Shown here: positions 1 to 9,287 of the stretch, in pieces | Position numbering within the stretch: the stretch's first letter is position 1 | How the letters are laid out: each line of letters begins with the position of its first letter | NCBI GenBank assembly: GCA_963833465.1 | Contig: CAWHXW010000004.1 | Coordinates: forward strand, 62,001-126,000 | Reading direction: 5' to 3' | Source: Fen-1298 sp963833465 | Lineage (GTDB): Bacteria; Bacteroidota; Ignavibacteria; UBA10030 | DNA length: 64,000 bases | Position numbers and translations under genes: made by a program | Notes under the pieces: model-generated | What the model was told of the DNA's origin: nothing | Databases searched by the model: none | The model's input: only the letters and a program-made list of their open reading frames with translations

Positions 1-1967
1 TTTCCATCATGCGATTTTCTTATAAATGATATGACACTGCTTGCTTTGTCATGAAAATCGATCCATTCAAATCCTGAATAATGAAACTCGACTTGATGCA
101 GGGATCCCTCTTTTCTATAAACGTGATTTAAATCTGAAATCCATTTCTGCATTCCAGCATGTGGCGAAAATTGAGTAAGGTGCCAATCGAGAGACTGCTC
201 GTGATTCCATTCGTCCCGCTGCGCAAACTCGCATCCCATGAAAAGTAGTTTCTTTCCAGGAAATCCATACATTAATCCGTACAACAAACGGAGATTTGAA
301 AATTTCTGCCAATCATCGCCCGGCATTTTATGAAGTAAAGATGATTTTCCATGAACAACTTCATCGTGAGAAAGTGGCAGTAAAAAGCGTTCTGAGAATG
401 CGTATAAAAGCGCGAATGTAAGATTGTTATGATGGTACATTCTAAAAAGCGGGTCGTTAGAGAAATATTCCAGCATATCATGCATCCAGCCCATATTCCA
501 TTTCAGGCTGAAACCAAGCCCGCCATATTGAATATTTGTTGTTACTCCAGGATATGCGGTCGATTCTTCTGCGATAGTCAACACACCGGGAAAGTACTCG
601 TGTACAAGTTTATTCATATCTTTAAGAAATGCAATCGCTTCTAAATTTTCCCTGCCTCCGTATTCATTAGGTATCCATTCGCCTTTCTTTCGTGAATAAT
701 CTAAATACAGCATCGAAGCAACGGCATCAATTCGCAAACCGTCGATATGATATTTTTCAATCCAGAATAACGCATTACTTATAAGAAAATTACGAACTTC
801 TTTCCTTCCGTAATTAAAGATATAAGTTCCCCAATCCTGATGTTCACCTTTGCGCGGATCTGCATGCTCATAAAGATGGGTTCCATCGAATTGAGCGAGT
901 GCATATTGATCTTTTGGGAAATGTGCCGGCACCCAATCGAGAATAACGCCGATGTTATTCTGATGACAATAATCTACAAAGAACATGAAATCTTGAGGCG
1001 AACCGAATCGGCTTGTCGGCGCAAAATATCCTGTCACTTGATATCCCCAAGAACCGTCAAAAGGATGCTCCATTATAGGAAGCAGTTCAATATGCGTATA
1101 ACCCCGTTCTTGAATGTATGTTACTAATTTTATTGCAATCTCACGGTAAGTCAACCATCGATTGTGTTCTTCTATCGCGCGAGCCCAAGAACCAAGATGC
1201 ACTTCATAAATAGAAATTGGTTCTCCAAGGTGATCTGATTCTGCGCGGCGTTTAATCCATTCTTCATCCTTCCATTCATGCTTTTGAAGGAAATTTATTT
1301 TCGATGCAGTCTTTGGACGCTGCTCCATTTCTGTTCCATACGGATCGGCTTTGTCGATAATAATTCCTGATTTTGTCTTCACCTGAAACTTATAGAGTTC
1401 GCCTTCTATCAACCCCGGAATAAATATTTCCCAAACACCAGAGGCGCCGAGGACGCGCATTGCATGCCGCCTCCGATCCCAATCATTAAAATTTCCGACA
1501 ACGCTAACGCTTAATGCATTAGGAGCCCACACACCAAATTGAACGCCGCTTACTCCATTCACTTCAAAAACATGAGATCCTAATTTATCGTAAATACGAT
1601 GATGATCTCCGCTATTAAACAAATATAAATCATATTCAGTAAAATTCGGGAGAAACGAATATGGATCCTTGAAGATTTCTACAGTATTATCGTGAATTAC
1701 TTTTTTTAACTCGTATTGGAATACTTCAGAATAATTCGGAAGCAAGACTTCATAAAATCCTTCTTCCATTATTTTTGTCATCTCATATTCAGCGGAAGAT
1801 ACTGTATCTATTACACTGACTCTTTTTGCTTCCGGCAGAAAAGCCCGCACTGCAACAGAACGTTTGCCTTCAATATCTATAACATGAGCACCCAAAATAG
1901 AAAATGGATCGTGATGCTCTGCTTTGATAATTTTATTTACAGCGTCAGAAAATGCGGTGGATTCCAT
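1..1967 (-). CDS. glgB: 1,4-alpha-glucan branching enzyme (3' end beyond window)
   Basis: Open on the minus strand from an ATG at 1967 to the window edge: 655 codons, no stop. My own translation begins MESTAFSDAVNKI and shows a CBM48-like N-terminal region (NGVSGVQFGVWAPNA, VVGNFNDWD) followed by a GH13 catalytic barrel: YEVHLGSWAR, ELLPIMEHPFDGSWGYQ, DGLRIDAVASMLYLD (nucleophile Asp), IAEEST (acid/base Glu) and LPLSHDEVVHGK. This is the branching enzyme that makes alpha-1,6 branches in glycogen. Family length is about 630-730 residues, so only the C-terminal beta domain is missing. The start overlaps the end of nadD by 23 bases, so it is probably cotranscribed with nadD. No clear Shine-Dalgarno sequence is seen. 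The family call is firm. Confidence 0.95.
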   Translation of the reverse strand, partial: MESTAFSDAVNKIIKAEHHDPFSILGAHVIDIEGKRSVAVRAFLPEAKRVSVIDTVSSAEYEMTKIMEEGFYEVLLPNYSEVFQYELKKVIHDNTVEIFKDPYSFLPNFTEYDLYLFNSGDHHRIYDKLGSHVFEVNGVSGVQFGVWAPNALSVSVVGNFNDWDRRRHAMRVLGASGVWEIFIPGLIEGELYKFQVKTKSGIIIDKADPYGTEMEQRPKTASKINFLQKHEWKDEEWIKRRAESDHLGEPISIYEVHLGSWARAIEEHNRWLTYREIAIKLVTYIQERGYTHIELLPIMEHPFDGSWGYQVTGYFAPTSRFGSPQDFMFFVDYCHQNNIGVILDWVPAHFPKDQYALAQFDGTHLYEHADPRKGEHQDWGTYIFNYGRKEVRNFLISNALFWIEKYHIDGLRIDAVASMLYLDYSRKKGEWIPNEYGGRENLEAIAFLKDMNKLVHEYFPGVLTIAEESTAYPGVTTNIQYGGLGFSLKWNMGWMHDMLEYFSNDPLFRMYHHNNLTFALLYAFSERFLLPLSHDEVVHGKSSLLHKMPGDDWQKFSNLRLLYGLMYGFPGKKLLFMGCEFAQRDEWNHEQSLDWHLTQFSPHAGMQKWISDLNHVYRKEGSLHQVEFHYSGFEWIDFHDKASSVISFIRKSHDG

Positions 1968-2586
1968 AAGCGTTTCTTTTTCGCGGAACGGTGGTCTGAC
2001 TTAAATATAATGAATGTTGCTTAATGTAACGAGTTATAGAATGAGGCACAAAAACTCTGATATCGAATCCCTTCTTAATTTTATTCCTGATTTCGGTTGA
2101 AGATACTCGAAGCATTCTGCCTTTTAATATAGTAAAACTAAGGACGCTCTTTTTCAAAAACGAATTAAATCCTTTTCGTTTATAGACCACTAATGAAGCA
2201 AGTTTAAGAATTGTTTTGGGAGATTTCCATGTATTAAATTGTGTCAAATTATCGGCGCCCATTATAAGCATTAATTCAGATTTAGGAAACAGCCGCTTGT
2301 ATGTTTTAAGCGTGTCAACTGTGTAAGATATTCCCTTGCGTTTTAACTCTATTGCGGATACTTTAAATTCTTTTTTTCCGTGAACAGCTAACTTAATCAT
2401 TTCCATTCGATGTTTTGCTGTTGTTGATGAATTATTCTGTTTATGCGGTGGAATGAATGCCGGAATAAAATATATACAATCGAGCCCGAGCTGCTTCTTT
2501 GCCTGTTCCGCAATTGCAATATGCCCCCTGTGTGGAGGGTCAAACGTTCCACCGAATATGCCGATACGTTTTTGATAATACTGCAT
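1945..2586 (-). CDS. nadD: Nicotinate-nucleotide adenylyltransferase
   Basis: A 213-residue protein that joins ATP and nicotinate mononucleotide to deamido-NAD in NAD biosynthesis. The nucleotidyltransferase signature GGTFDPPHRGH is at residues 12-22, NLTQFNTW near 113-120 is the usual substrate loop, and VSSTEIR at 161-167 is the ISSTxIR motif. Length is typical for the family. The stop lies inside the glgB start region (23-base overlap), and the upstream glycosyltransferase ends two bases before the start, so translation of the three genes is probably coupled. The C-terminal tail of about 20 residues beyond the conserved fold is basic and not recognisable. Confidence 0.95.
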   Translation of the reverse strand: MQYYQKRIGIFGGTFDPPHRGHIAIAEQAKKQLGLDCIYFIPAFIPPHKQNNSSTTAKHRMEMIKLAVHGKKEFKVSAIELKRKGISYTVDTLKTYKRLFPKSELMLIMGADNLTQFNTWKSPKTILKLASLVVYKRKGFNSFLKKSVLSFTILKGRMLRVSSTEIRNKIKKGFDIRVFVPHSITRYIKQHSLYLSQTTVPRKRNAYGIHRIF

Positions 2587-2588
2587 AC

Positions 2589-3704
2589 TTATACCCGTGT
2601 TAGCACATCAAGAATTCCTTGAACAGTTTTTTCCCAAGTGAATTGAAGACTGTGTTCTTTTCCTTTTTTAATAAGATTATTTTTCAGCTTTGCATCCTGA
2701 ATCAGACAATTAATCTTTTCTGAAATGGAGTTTTCATCATACGGATCGATGTAGAGGCCTGCTTCACCCACGACTTCCGGTAATGATGTTGAATTCGAAA
2801 CGATGACCGGACAACCGCATTTCATCGCTTCTAACGGCGGAAAACCGAATCCCTCATAAAGCGAAGGATAAATAAATATATCTGCAAGAGAATAGAAACC
2901 GGATAACTCGCAATCTTTTATATAACCCGTTATTGTAACATAATTTTCTACATTTTCTTCAACGATCATTTTTTTTATTTCTTGATATCCATAGCCGGGC
3001 GAGCCAACAAGCACTAGTGTATGTATCCATCCATATATTTTACGCCCTTGCACAAACGCTTTTATTAACCGCAGTATATTTTTACGGGCTTCTAATGTTC
3101 CTATAAAAAGAATAAACGGGGGCTGAAGCTTATAACATTTTTTAATTTCCGATAGTAGCTTTTGATCTGTTGTTCGATCAATTGAATTCTCTATTCCAAG
3201 GTGAACGACATGTATTTTTTTCTCTATATCGGGGAAATGACGGACAGCTTCAGCTTTTGTGGCATAAGAATCTGATAAAATAATATTAGAAATACGAACA
3301 GAACGAGAGATTACATGTTTTTTATATGTTCGACGCAGCATGCTGAAAGTTTTAGGCATAGCATAAGGTGCAAGATCATGAATGACAATCGCCTGTGCTA
3401 TTGCACTTGACCATAAAGAAGATGTATGATCCGGATAAAACATTAAATCGAGATTCCATTTTCGGGTTAAATGTGGAAGTATTGTTTGCTCCCATAGAAT
3501 TCTTTTTGAAGAAGAATTTATAATTTTATTTGTATGGGCAAGAGTAATGTTTTTTTCCTCGAATTTTAAATCCGGCAAGTTGCCAAAAACTACAAATTCA
3601 TGATCAACGCCAATTTTAGGCATTAGGCGAATAACGTTATGAGCATATCTTGTAACACCAGTTCGTCCATCAGTTAGTATTTGTGCGTTAAGACCTATTC
3701 TCAT
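2589..3704 (-). CDS. Glycosyltransferase family 4 (GT-B fold)
   Basis: A 371-residue cytoplasmic or membrane-peripheral glycosyltransferase. The N-terminal Rossmann half opens with MRIGLNAQIL and TGVTRYA, typical of GT4 mannosyl/rhamnosyl-type enzymes. The C-terminal half has the donor-site pattern ILFIGTLEARKN (198-209) and the EX7E motif in LYEGFGFPPLE (Glu284 and Glu292). It likely transfers a nucleotide-activated sugar during LPS, exopolysaccharide or cell-surface glycan assembly; donor and acceptor cannot be read from the sequence. It precedes nadD by two bases, and a GT2 gene lies upstream, so the two glycosyltransferases may serve the same glycan. Confidence 0.88.
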   Translation of the reverse strand: MRIGLNAQILTDGRTGVTRYAHNVIRLMPKIGVDHEFVVFGNLPDLKFEEKNITLAHTNKIINSSSKRILWEQTILPHLTRKWNLDLMFYPDHTSSLWSSAIAQAIVIHDLAPYAMPKTFSMLRRTYKKHVISRSVRISNIILSDSYATKAEAVRHFPDIEKKIHVVHLGIENSIDRTTDQKLLSEIKKCYKLQPPFILFIGTLEARKNILRLIKAFVQGRKIYGWIHTLVLVGSPGYGYQEIKKMIVEENVENYVTITGYIKDCELSGFYSLADIFIYPSLYEGFGFPPLEAMKCGCPVIVSNSTSLPEVVGEAGLYIDPYDENSISEKINCLIQDAKLKNNLIKKGKEHSLQFTWEKTVQGILDVLTRV

Positions 3705-3835
3705 TATTGCAATACGCTTTCTTAAACCTTGATATTATCTTTTACAATCTTTCTTACAGAATAATATTTCTTTTCAATTATATAATCGGATCAAAGATTG
3801 AATTGATTATTTACCCATACCCAGCGATGATAAAT

Positions 3836-4735
3836 TTATTTTCGAAGAAATACATCACCACGACCTATTGAACAATGGCCGCGCATGTAATCTATTATAC
3901 CGAAAGCAATTGATTTTGAGAATTTGGGCTGATAAAAAATCCAAATAATTGCTTTTAATACCATTTCTATAAAAACAACAGTCATACAAAATATTTTCAA
4001 TATTCCATTTGAACAATTATGCAGAAATATAAACCGGTTTCTTGATAATAAATACAAGGCAAAAGGAGTGAACTTTTCTATTGTTTTTCGATGATAAATT
4101 CGAGCCAACGGCACATATAATAGGCGGTAACCAGCTCGCTGCAGCCTAAAGCAAAGATCTAAATCTTCGTAGTACATAAAATATCTTTCATCAAATCCAC
4201 CTAATGCCACAATCGAAGAGCAGCGCGCTAAGAAAATGCAGCCGGAAATAAATGTAACTTCTTTGGGTACAATTTTATAAGGATACGAATTTTTATGAAC
4301 TCCTAATACTCGTATTAATTTAATTGAGCCGCCGCTGTACCAAATTTTATTTTTATCGGGATAAAAGAATATTGTTCCTGTAGCAAGTGCAGCTGCTGGA
4401 TCATTTTGCAACGCCTCAACAAGAAAATAAACAGAGTCATGCTCTAAAATAGTATCACAGTTCATTATTAAGAGAAATTCCGGCGATGCATTTTGTGCAT
4501 ATCGAATTCCGGTATTCATTCCGGCTGCATAACCTAAATTTTTTCCAGTAATAACAAACTTCGTATCAGGAAACTCAGATCGGATAGATTTGAAAGCTTG
4601 GTAGTCAACATCATTGTGAACAACAATTATTTCCTTAAATGGATATTTCGTCGCATAAACAGAACGAAGACATGCTGCAAGATATTCCTCTTGTTTGTAA
4701 TGAAGAATGACAACCGAAATATCAGCAACGGTCAT
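3836..4735 (-). CDS. Glycosyltransferase family 2
   Basis: A 299-residue GT-A enzyme resembling rhamnosyl/galactofuranosyltransferases. It shows the nucleotide-binding start ISVVILHYKQ, the NLGYAAGMNTGI loop (66-77), a DXD-like NCDT (92-95), and the acceptor-side acidic motif YYEDLDLCFR (188-197) with Glu190/Asp191. A hydrophobic stretch near residues 245-265 may tether it to the inner membrane. The flanking gaps (131 and 160 bases) hold no other gene that I can see. Substrate is not determinable; pairing with the GT4 gene points to surface polysaccharide synthesis. Confidence 0.87.
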   Translation of the reverse strand: MTVADISVVILHYKQEEYLAACLRSVYATKYPFKEIIVVHNDVDYQAFKSIRSEFPDTKFVITGKNLGYAAGMNTGIRYAQNASPEFLLIMNCDTILEHDSVYFLVEALQNDPAAALATGTIFFYPDKNKIWYSGGSIKLIRVLGVHKNSYPYKIVPKEVTFISGCIFLARCSSIVALGGFDERYFMYYEDLDLCFRLQRAGYRLLYVPLARIYHRKTIEKFTPFALYLLSRNRFIFLHNCSNGILKIFCMTVVFIEMVLKAIIWIFYQPKFSKSIAFGIIDYMRGHCSIGRGDVFLRK

Positions 4736-4895
4736 TTCGTTTCCTGTTCACAGTTAGGATGGACTCATTAATCATAAGTTCGACACTTTTTTATAATTCA
4801 ATAATCGATATTCGAAGATTCATTTTGAACATTTCTCTGCATAATGCATAAAAAATATTTTATCCTAAATGATGTTACGTTTTGAAAGGCTAACC

Positions 4896-5555
4896 TCATT
4901 CAAATTCTGTATCTTCAGCGAAATATAGACTTTCATTACGCGCATTAGAAATGAATGTCCGAAGCAGTAATTTATCAAGTTTTCCCGGCTTTTGTTCTAC
5001 ACCTGAACACACATCTACTCCGTACGGCTGCACAAAGCGAATTGCATCTTCGATATTATTTGGATTGAGTCCACCGGATAGAATAACACGTCCGTAATCT
5101 TTTGCTTTAATAGCAATATCCCAATAATATTTTTTGGGCTTATTATTTTCAGTTTCTTCATTTTGATTTTTCAAAAGAAAAGCATCCACTAAATAATTTC
5201 GCATGACTTCTGTATCGAATGAATCATTCAATTGAAACTGCTTAATCATGCTCACATCGAAGTCTACGAGGTCATCTGGTCCATTATTTCCCAGAAGCTG
5301 CACAGCACTTAGCGGCACTTGTTTTAAAATACTTTGAATATATTGAAGACTTGCATTTTCAAAAACTCCGATTTTGGAAATATATTCCGGAAGATTTCCA
5401 ATAATTGATGCTGCTAATTCTGGACGAACGTATCGTTCATTAGATTGTTTGAAAATGAATCCGACTGCATTTGCACCAAATGAACAAGCCAGCTCCGCAT
5501 CTTCAAGATTAGTAATTCCGCATATTTTAATAAATAGTTCTTGTAACGGAAACAT
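4896..5555 (-). CDS. trpF: Phosphoribosylanthranilate isomerase
   Basis: A 219-residue (beta/alpha)8 enzyme for the third step of tryptophan synthesis. IKICGITNLEDAE carries the catalytic Cys12; LSGGLNPNNI and VDVCSGVE form the phosphate-binding and C-terminal Asp/Ser motifs. A short Asn/Glu/Lys-rich insertion (NQNEETENNKPKK) before the phosphate loop is longer than in most TrpF proteins. Its start overlaps the stop of the upstream CBS gene by one base (TAATG arrangement), so translation is coupled. No other trp gene lies within the window, so trpF is away from the rest of the pathway here. Confidence 0.93.
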   Translation of the reverse strand: MFPLQELFIKICGITNLEDAELACSFGANAVGFIFKQSNERYVRPELAASIIGNLPEYISKIGVFENASLQYIQSILKQVPLSAVQLLGNNGPDDLVDFDVSMIKQFQLNDSFDTEVMRNYLVDAFLLKNQNEETENNKPKKYYWDIAIKAKDYGRVILSGGLNPNNIEDAIRFVQPYGVDVCSGVEQKPGKLDKLLLRTFISNARNESLYFAEDTEFE

Positions 5556-6400
5556 TAATATTCTTCGTTGATATTGGATTTAAGTGATGGACTTACTTTT
5601 ACTTGTCGAATACGACGTGCACTTTTTGTCAGAATTGTAAAAACAAAGTTTTCTGTTTTAATTTCTTCATTGGATTCCGGAAGCCTGCTTGTAATTTTTT
5701 GTAAATAGCCGGCCAAAGTTTCATAATCCGAAGCTTCGGGCAGTTTCGCTCGAAATTGAACATTGAAATCTGCAATAGAAAGGGCTGCATCAACAATTAC
5801 AGATCCGTCGCTTGCCTGGTCCACAAATTTACGCGTTTCATCATACTCATCAAGTATATCTCCAACAATCTCCTCAACAATATCTTCCATTGTTACGATA
5901 CCTTCGGTTCCACCGTATTCATCAACAACAATACCAATATGTACTTTGTTTTGCTGAAACTCACGCAGAAGCAAACTGATTTTTTTTGATTCAGGTATAA
6001 AATGTGCTGGGCGAATAATATCCTGTAATATGATGAGGGAGCGATGTTCAAGCAAGCTTAACAAATCCTTGCTATATATTACTCCGATGATGTGATCTAT
6101 TGTCCCTTTATAAACTGGCAGTCTAGAATATCCCTCTTCAATAACTTTACGAACAAGCGCATCTCGCGGCATAGAAATATCGAGCGCAACTATATCCAGA
6201 CGCGGAACCATAATTTCTTTTGCCGTAATATCTGAAAACTGAAGGACACTTTTGATCAGCTCATGTTCTGTTTTATCGATCGTGCCGCTCAAAGAACTAG
6301 CATCTATGACCTGTTTTAATTCATCTTCCGAAAGCGTAGTTTGGAGCAAGCCGCCTTTAATTAGCAAGTCCCGCAATATTTTTTTTAACGATTTCATCAC
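5555..6400 (-). CDS. CorC/HlyC-type CBS-domain protein
   Basis: A 281-residue soluble protein like E. coli CorC/YbeX. There is a short helical N-terminus, the tandem CBS pair beginning at TAKEIMVPRLDIVALD and including SRLPVYKGTIDHIIGVIYSKDLL, VGIVVDEYGGTEGIVTMEDI in the second CBS, then a C-terminal transporter-associated CorC_HlyC domain. The DUF21 membrane domain of the longer hemolysin-type relatives is absent. Members are linked to magnesium/cobalt handling and membrane integrity; the exact role is not shown here. It is translationally coupled to trpF by a one-base overlap and starts seven bases after truA ends. Confidence 0.85.
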   Translation of the reverse strand: MMKSLKKILRDLLIKGGLLQTTLSEDELKQVIDASSLSGTIDKTEHELIKSVLQFSDITAKEIMVPRLDIVALDISMPRDALVRKVIEEGYSRLPVYKGTIDHIIGVIYSKDLLSLLEHRSLIILQDIIRPAHFIPESKKISLLLREFQQNKVHIGIVVDEYGGTEGIVTMEDIVEEIVGDILDEYDETRKFVDQASDGSVIVDAALSIADFNVQFRAKLPEASDYETLAGYLQKITSRLPESNEEIKTENFVFTILTKSARRIRQVKVSPSLKSNINEEY

Positions 6401-6407
6401 CGACTCA

Positions 6408-7136
6408 TCAATAAATTATTTCTTCCAGAAACAATCCTTTTGCCGGCGCAGACATTCCTGCCATAGACCGATCTTTTGCTTCCAGTATATTTTTAAAGTC
6501 TTCATATTTTGTATGGCCCCGCCCTATATTCACCATTGTTCCGACTAATGTTCGAACCATTCCATGCAAAAAACGATTTGCGCATATATCAAACACTAAT
6601 AATCCATCTTTTTGTTTCCACTCAGCAGAATTTATTGTGCATCGATGCTGGTGTAAATCAGTTTCAACTTTGCAAAATGAACGAAAGCAATGTTCGCCAA
6701 TTATTTGCTTAGCACATGCTTGCATCAAATCAAAATCTAATTTTTGGAATACCTGCCAGCAGTAGTTACGTAGAATTGCTGTCGGCTCTTGATTAACGGC
6801 ATAGGAATAACGCCTGCTTTTTGCATCGTACCGGGCATTGAATTCTGTCGGAACTTTCACTGCTTTCCGGATTACGATGCTGTGCGGCAGAACAGCATTC
6901 ATACTTTTATCAAGCAAATCTATTTCAATATTTTGTTCCACACTGAAGCTTGCAACTTGTCCGCGAGCATGCACACCTGCATCTGTTCTACCTCCGCCGG
7001 TAATCCTTATATCTGATTGAAGTATTTGTTTGAGTGCTTTTTCAACTTCCTCTTGAACGGATCGTCCGTTTATTTGAAATTGCCAGCCGACATAGTCTGT
7101 GCCGTCATACTCAATCATCAACTGGATAGTTTGCAT
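6408..7136 (-). CDS. truA: tRNA pseudouridine(38-40) synthase
   Basis: A 242-residue enzyme of usual length. The catalytic Asp52 is in GGRTDAGVHA (48-57). YDGTDYVGWQFQ near the N-terminus, the FRSFCK region and the late motif RFLHGMVRTLVGTMVNIGRG are classic TruA elements. It converts uridines 38-40 in the anticodon stem-loop to pseudouridine. It sits eight bases after the DUF5683 gene and seven before the CorC-type gene, within a tight minus-strand run. Confidence 0.96.
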   Translation of the reverse strand: MQTIQLMIEYDGTDYVGWQFQINGRSVQEEVEKALKQILQSDIRITGGGRTDAGVHARGQVASFSVEQNIEIDLLDKSMNAVLPHSIVIRKAVKVPTEFNARYDAKSRRYSYAVNQEPTAILRNYCWQVFQKLDFDLMQACAKQIIGEHCFRSFCKVETDLHQHRCTINSAEWKQKDGLLVFDICANRFLHGMVRTLVGTMVNIGRGHTKYEDFKNILEAKDRSMAGMSAPAKGLFLEEIIY

Positions 7137-7144
7137 TCGCTAAT

Positions 7145-7879
7145 TCAAAATTTTGTCGAAACTCTTAAACCAATACCGTCGATGTGCAGGCTGTTATTCA
7201 ATGCAAATGTTTGAATTTCAATTTTATCCAGCATCGAAAGTGATTTATTGTATGCTGCGGCTTTTCTTCCGGCTGAGAATGCTGAGAGAAGATGATTAAC
7301 AACAATTGCGCCAATAATAAATTTCGCGTTGTTCTTTATTTCACCGCTTCTAATCCGTAAATCTTTGAATTGTGCACGATCGGCATCCGAATCCCATTGC
7401 CAGTTGTATTGATCCCCGGTATAAACAAGATCGTACTCGCGGTTTCTCAGCTTTGTTTGGTTGTATTCATCAGTTGTATTAAAGTTGCCAATGTTCACAG
7501 AATATTGGTCATCTTTATTATCAAAATTAGCATCTGCATGTTGACTCGCAAATGTTCGGGCATCTTGTTGCAGCCAATTTGCATGCATAATAAAACCGCT
7601 GTAGGTAAGCCATAATCCGCCCTCTGCGATAAAATTGTACTTACCTGATTCGAATGATCCTGCATACAATTCACCCATTCCTGGAAGTATGAGCGAAGCG
7701 ACAACAGCTAGTACTACAGATTTTTTAGATTCTGATGAACCAGAATTACCTAAATCAATTAGCGATATCGGTTTAATCGGTTCTTCCGTAAATACTAACG
7801 CTGAGAGAGTCCGCATCTGGGCAAATAACTGCTGCATTAGAAACAATGTAAAAACTGATGTTATAAAAAATCGTTTCAT
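7145..7879 (-). CDS. DUF5683-like secreted or membrane protein
   Basis: The reading frame is open from 7903, but the start at 7879 (MKRFFITSVF) is preferred because GGAG lies eight bases upstream and the product then begins with a signal peptide ending near LFAQ. The mature part has a hydrophobic region VVLAVVASLILPGMGELYAG followed by GLWLTYSGFIMHAN, which resembles the DUF5683 family found in Bacteroidota-type genomes. The centre (NNAKFIIGAIVVNHLLSAFSAGR) is another membrane-like helix, and the C-terminus looks like a beta-strand (GLRVSTKF). Function is unknown. It follows mtaB closely. Confidence 0.7.
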   Translation of the reverse strand: MKRFFITSVFTLFLMQQLFAQMRTLSALVFTEEPIKPISLIDLGNSGSSESKKSVVLAVVASLILPGMGELYAGSFESGKYNFIAEGGLWLTYSGFIMHANWLQQDARTFASQHADANFDNKDDQYSVNIGNFNTTDEYNQTKLRNREYDLVYTGDQYNWQWDSDADRAQFKDLRIRSGEIKNNAKFIIGAIVVNHLLSAFSAGRKAAAYNKSLSMLDKIEIQTFALNNSLHIDGIGLRVSTKF

Positions 7880-7892
7880 AAGAAATCTCCGG

Positions 7893-9221
7893 TTAGATTG
7901 CAATTCGAATCGCAGAAGCTATTTTCGGTTCGGCAATTACTCCAGTACATTTATTCACAGAAGCTTCCTGAATTGTAACATTAAGAATTTCATTTGTTAT
8001 ATGTAAATTTGATTTTACATCAACTCGAATATATTCTTCTGTCAACCCTGAAATTGTTCCACTAGAATTAACTGATTCGAAAAGGACAGGAATTGTCTTT
8101 CCGATAAAACCTTGATTAAAATTATTTCGTTTTTGACTACCTAACTTATGCAATCTCTTGCTCCGCTCTGCAGTAACATGCGGATCTATCTTCTGAATAA
8201 ACTCTGATGCCGGAGTATTTGGTCTCACTGAATAACTAAACACATGGAAATATGTAACAGGAATATCGACAAGATATTTATATGTATCTTCAAATAAATC
8301 ATTACTCTCTCCGGGAAAACCGACAATAACATCGGTTCCGATGCCAGCATCTGGAATATGAGCTTTGATTCGTTCAATGCGGTCTGTGTAGGCTTCGGTT
8401 AAATATCTTCTTCGCATCTGCCTTAGAATTGTATCAGATCCAGATTGTAATGGAATATGCCAGTGCATGCAAAGTTTATCTTCAACGAACCAAAAATCCA
8501 GCAACTCATCTGTCAACAAATTCGGTTCAATAGAACTGATGCGTATTCGCATCAATCCGTCAACATTTACAAGCTGTTTGAGAAGTGCTAAAAGATTTGT
8601 GCCGTCGCGCTTGCCGTAATCTCCAACATTCACTCCTGTCAATACAATTTCTTTATAACCCAGATCTACCGATTTCCTTGCTTGTTGAATAATTTCCGAT
8701 ATTACAGCACTTCTGCTCGTTCCCCTTGCCAATGGCACAGTGCAATAAGTGCAGGAATAATCGCAGCCGTCTTGAACTTTTAGAAAGGTCCGCGTGCGAT
8801 TTTCAAATCCTGCTGATGAAGCCGATTTAAATTCTTCCTTGTCGCTAATACAAGAAACTAAAATATCGGCGCGCTGTTTCTTTTTACAATTATTTATAAC
8901 ATTAAAAAGCGAGAATTTATCTTGTGTCCCCAAAACTAAATCAACTCCTTGGATTGCAGCAAGCTGTTCTGCATGAAGCTGGGCGTAGCATCCAACGACA
9001 GCAACGAATGCATTCGGAGAATGACGCAAAGCGCGTCTTACTAATTGCCTGCATTCGCGATCGGCAGAAGCAGTTACACTGCAAGAATTGATCACCACGA
9101 TATCTGAATTATCATCTATATCGACCAGTCTGTAACCGTTACTAGTAAATTGTTTCCCAATAGCCGCTGTTTCTGCATAGTTTAATTTACAGCCGCAAGT
9201 ATGTATTGCAATACGTTTCAT
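7893..9221 (-). CDS. mtaB: tRNA t6A37 methylthiotransferase, MtaB type
   Basis: A 442-residue radical-SAM methylthiotransferase. The N-terminal cluster cysteines are Cys11, Cys47 and Cys78 (CGCKLN, INSCSV, VGCYA). The radical-SAM CxxxCxxC is Cys153-Cys157-Cys160 in DGCDYSCTYC, followed by a TRAM-like C-terminus. CKLN at the start and overall length fit MtaB (ms2t6A37) better than MiaB or RimO. The start codon lies directly behind the U-tract of the rpsA terminator (9231-9266), so there is no normal Shine-Dalgarno site; expression may depend on read-through or a leaderless transcript. Confidence 0.92.
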   Translation of the reverse strand: MKRIAIHTCGCKLNYAETAAIGKQFTSNGYRLVDIDDNSDIVVINSCSVTASADRECRQLVRRALRHSPNAFVAVVGCYAQLHAEQLAAIQGVDLVLGTQDKFSLFNVINNCKKKQRADILVSCISDKEEFKSASSAGFENRTRTFLKVQDGCDYSCTYCTVPLARGTSRSAVISEIIQQARKSVDLGYKEIVLTGVNVGDYGKRDGTNLLALLKQLVNVDGLMRIRISSIEPNLLTDELLDFWFVEDKLCMHWHIPLQSGSDTILRQMRRRYLTEAYTDRIERIKAHIPDAGIGTDVIVGFPGESNDLFEDTYKYLVDIPVTYFHVFSYSVRPNTPASEFIQKIDPHVTAERSKRLHKLGSQKRNNFNQGFIGKTIPVLFESVNSSGTISGLTEEYIRVDVKSNLHITNEILNVTIQEASVNKCTGVIAEPKIASAIRIAI

Positions 9222-9230
9222 AAAGAAAAA

Positions 9231-9266
9231 GAGTAGCCTGTTCTGTTATATCGGAACAGACAACTC
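9231..9266 (-). terminator. Rho-independent terminator after rpsA
   Basis: A stem of 13 pairs with two imperfect positions (arms 9254-9266 and 9231-9243) surrounds a ten-base loop and is followed on the minus strand by TTTTTCTTT. The U-tract ends at the mtaB start codon. Confidence 0.85.
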
Positions 9267-9287
9267 TTTTCTGGTTTGCTTTAAGAA

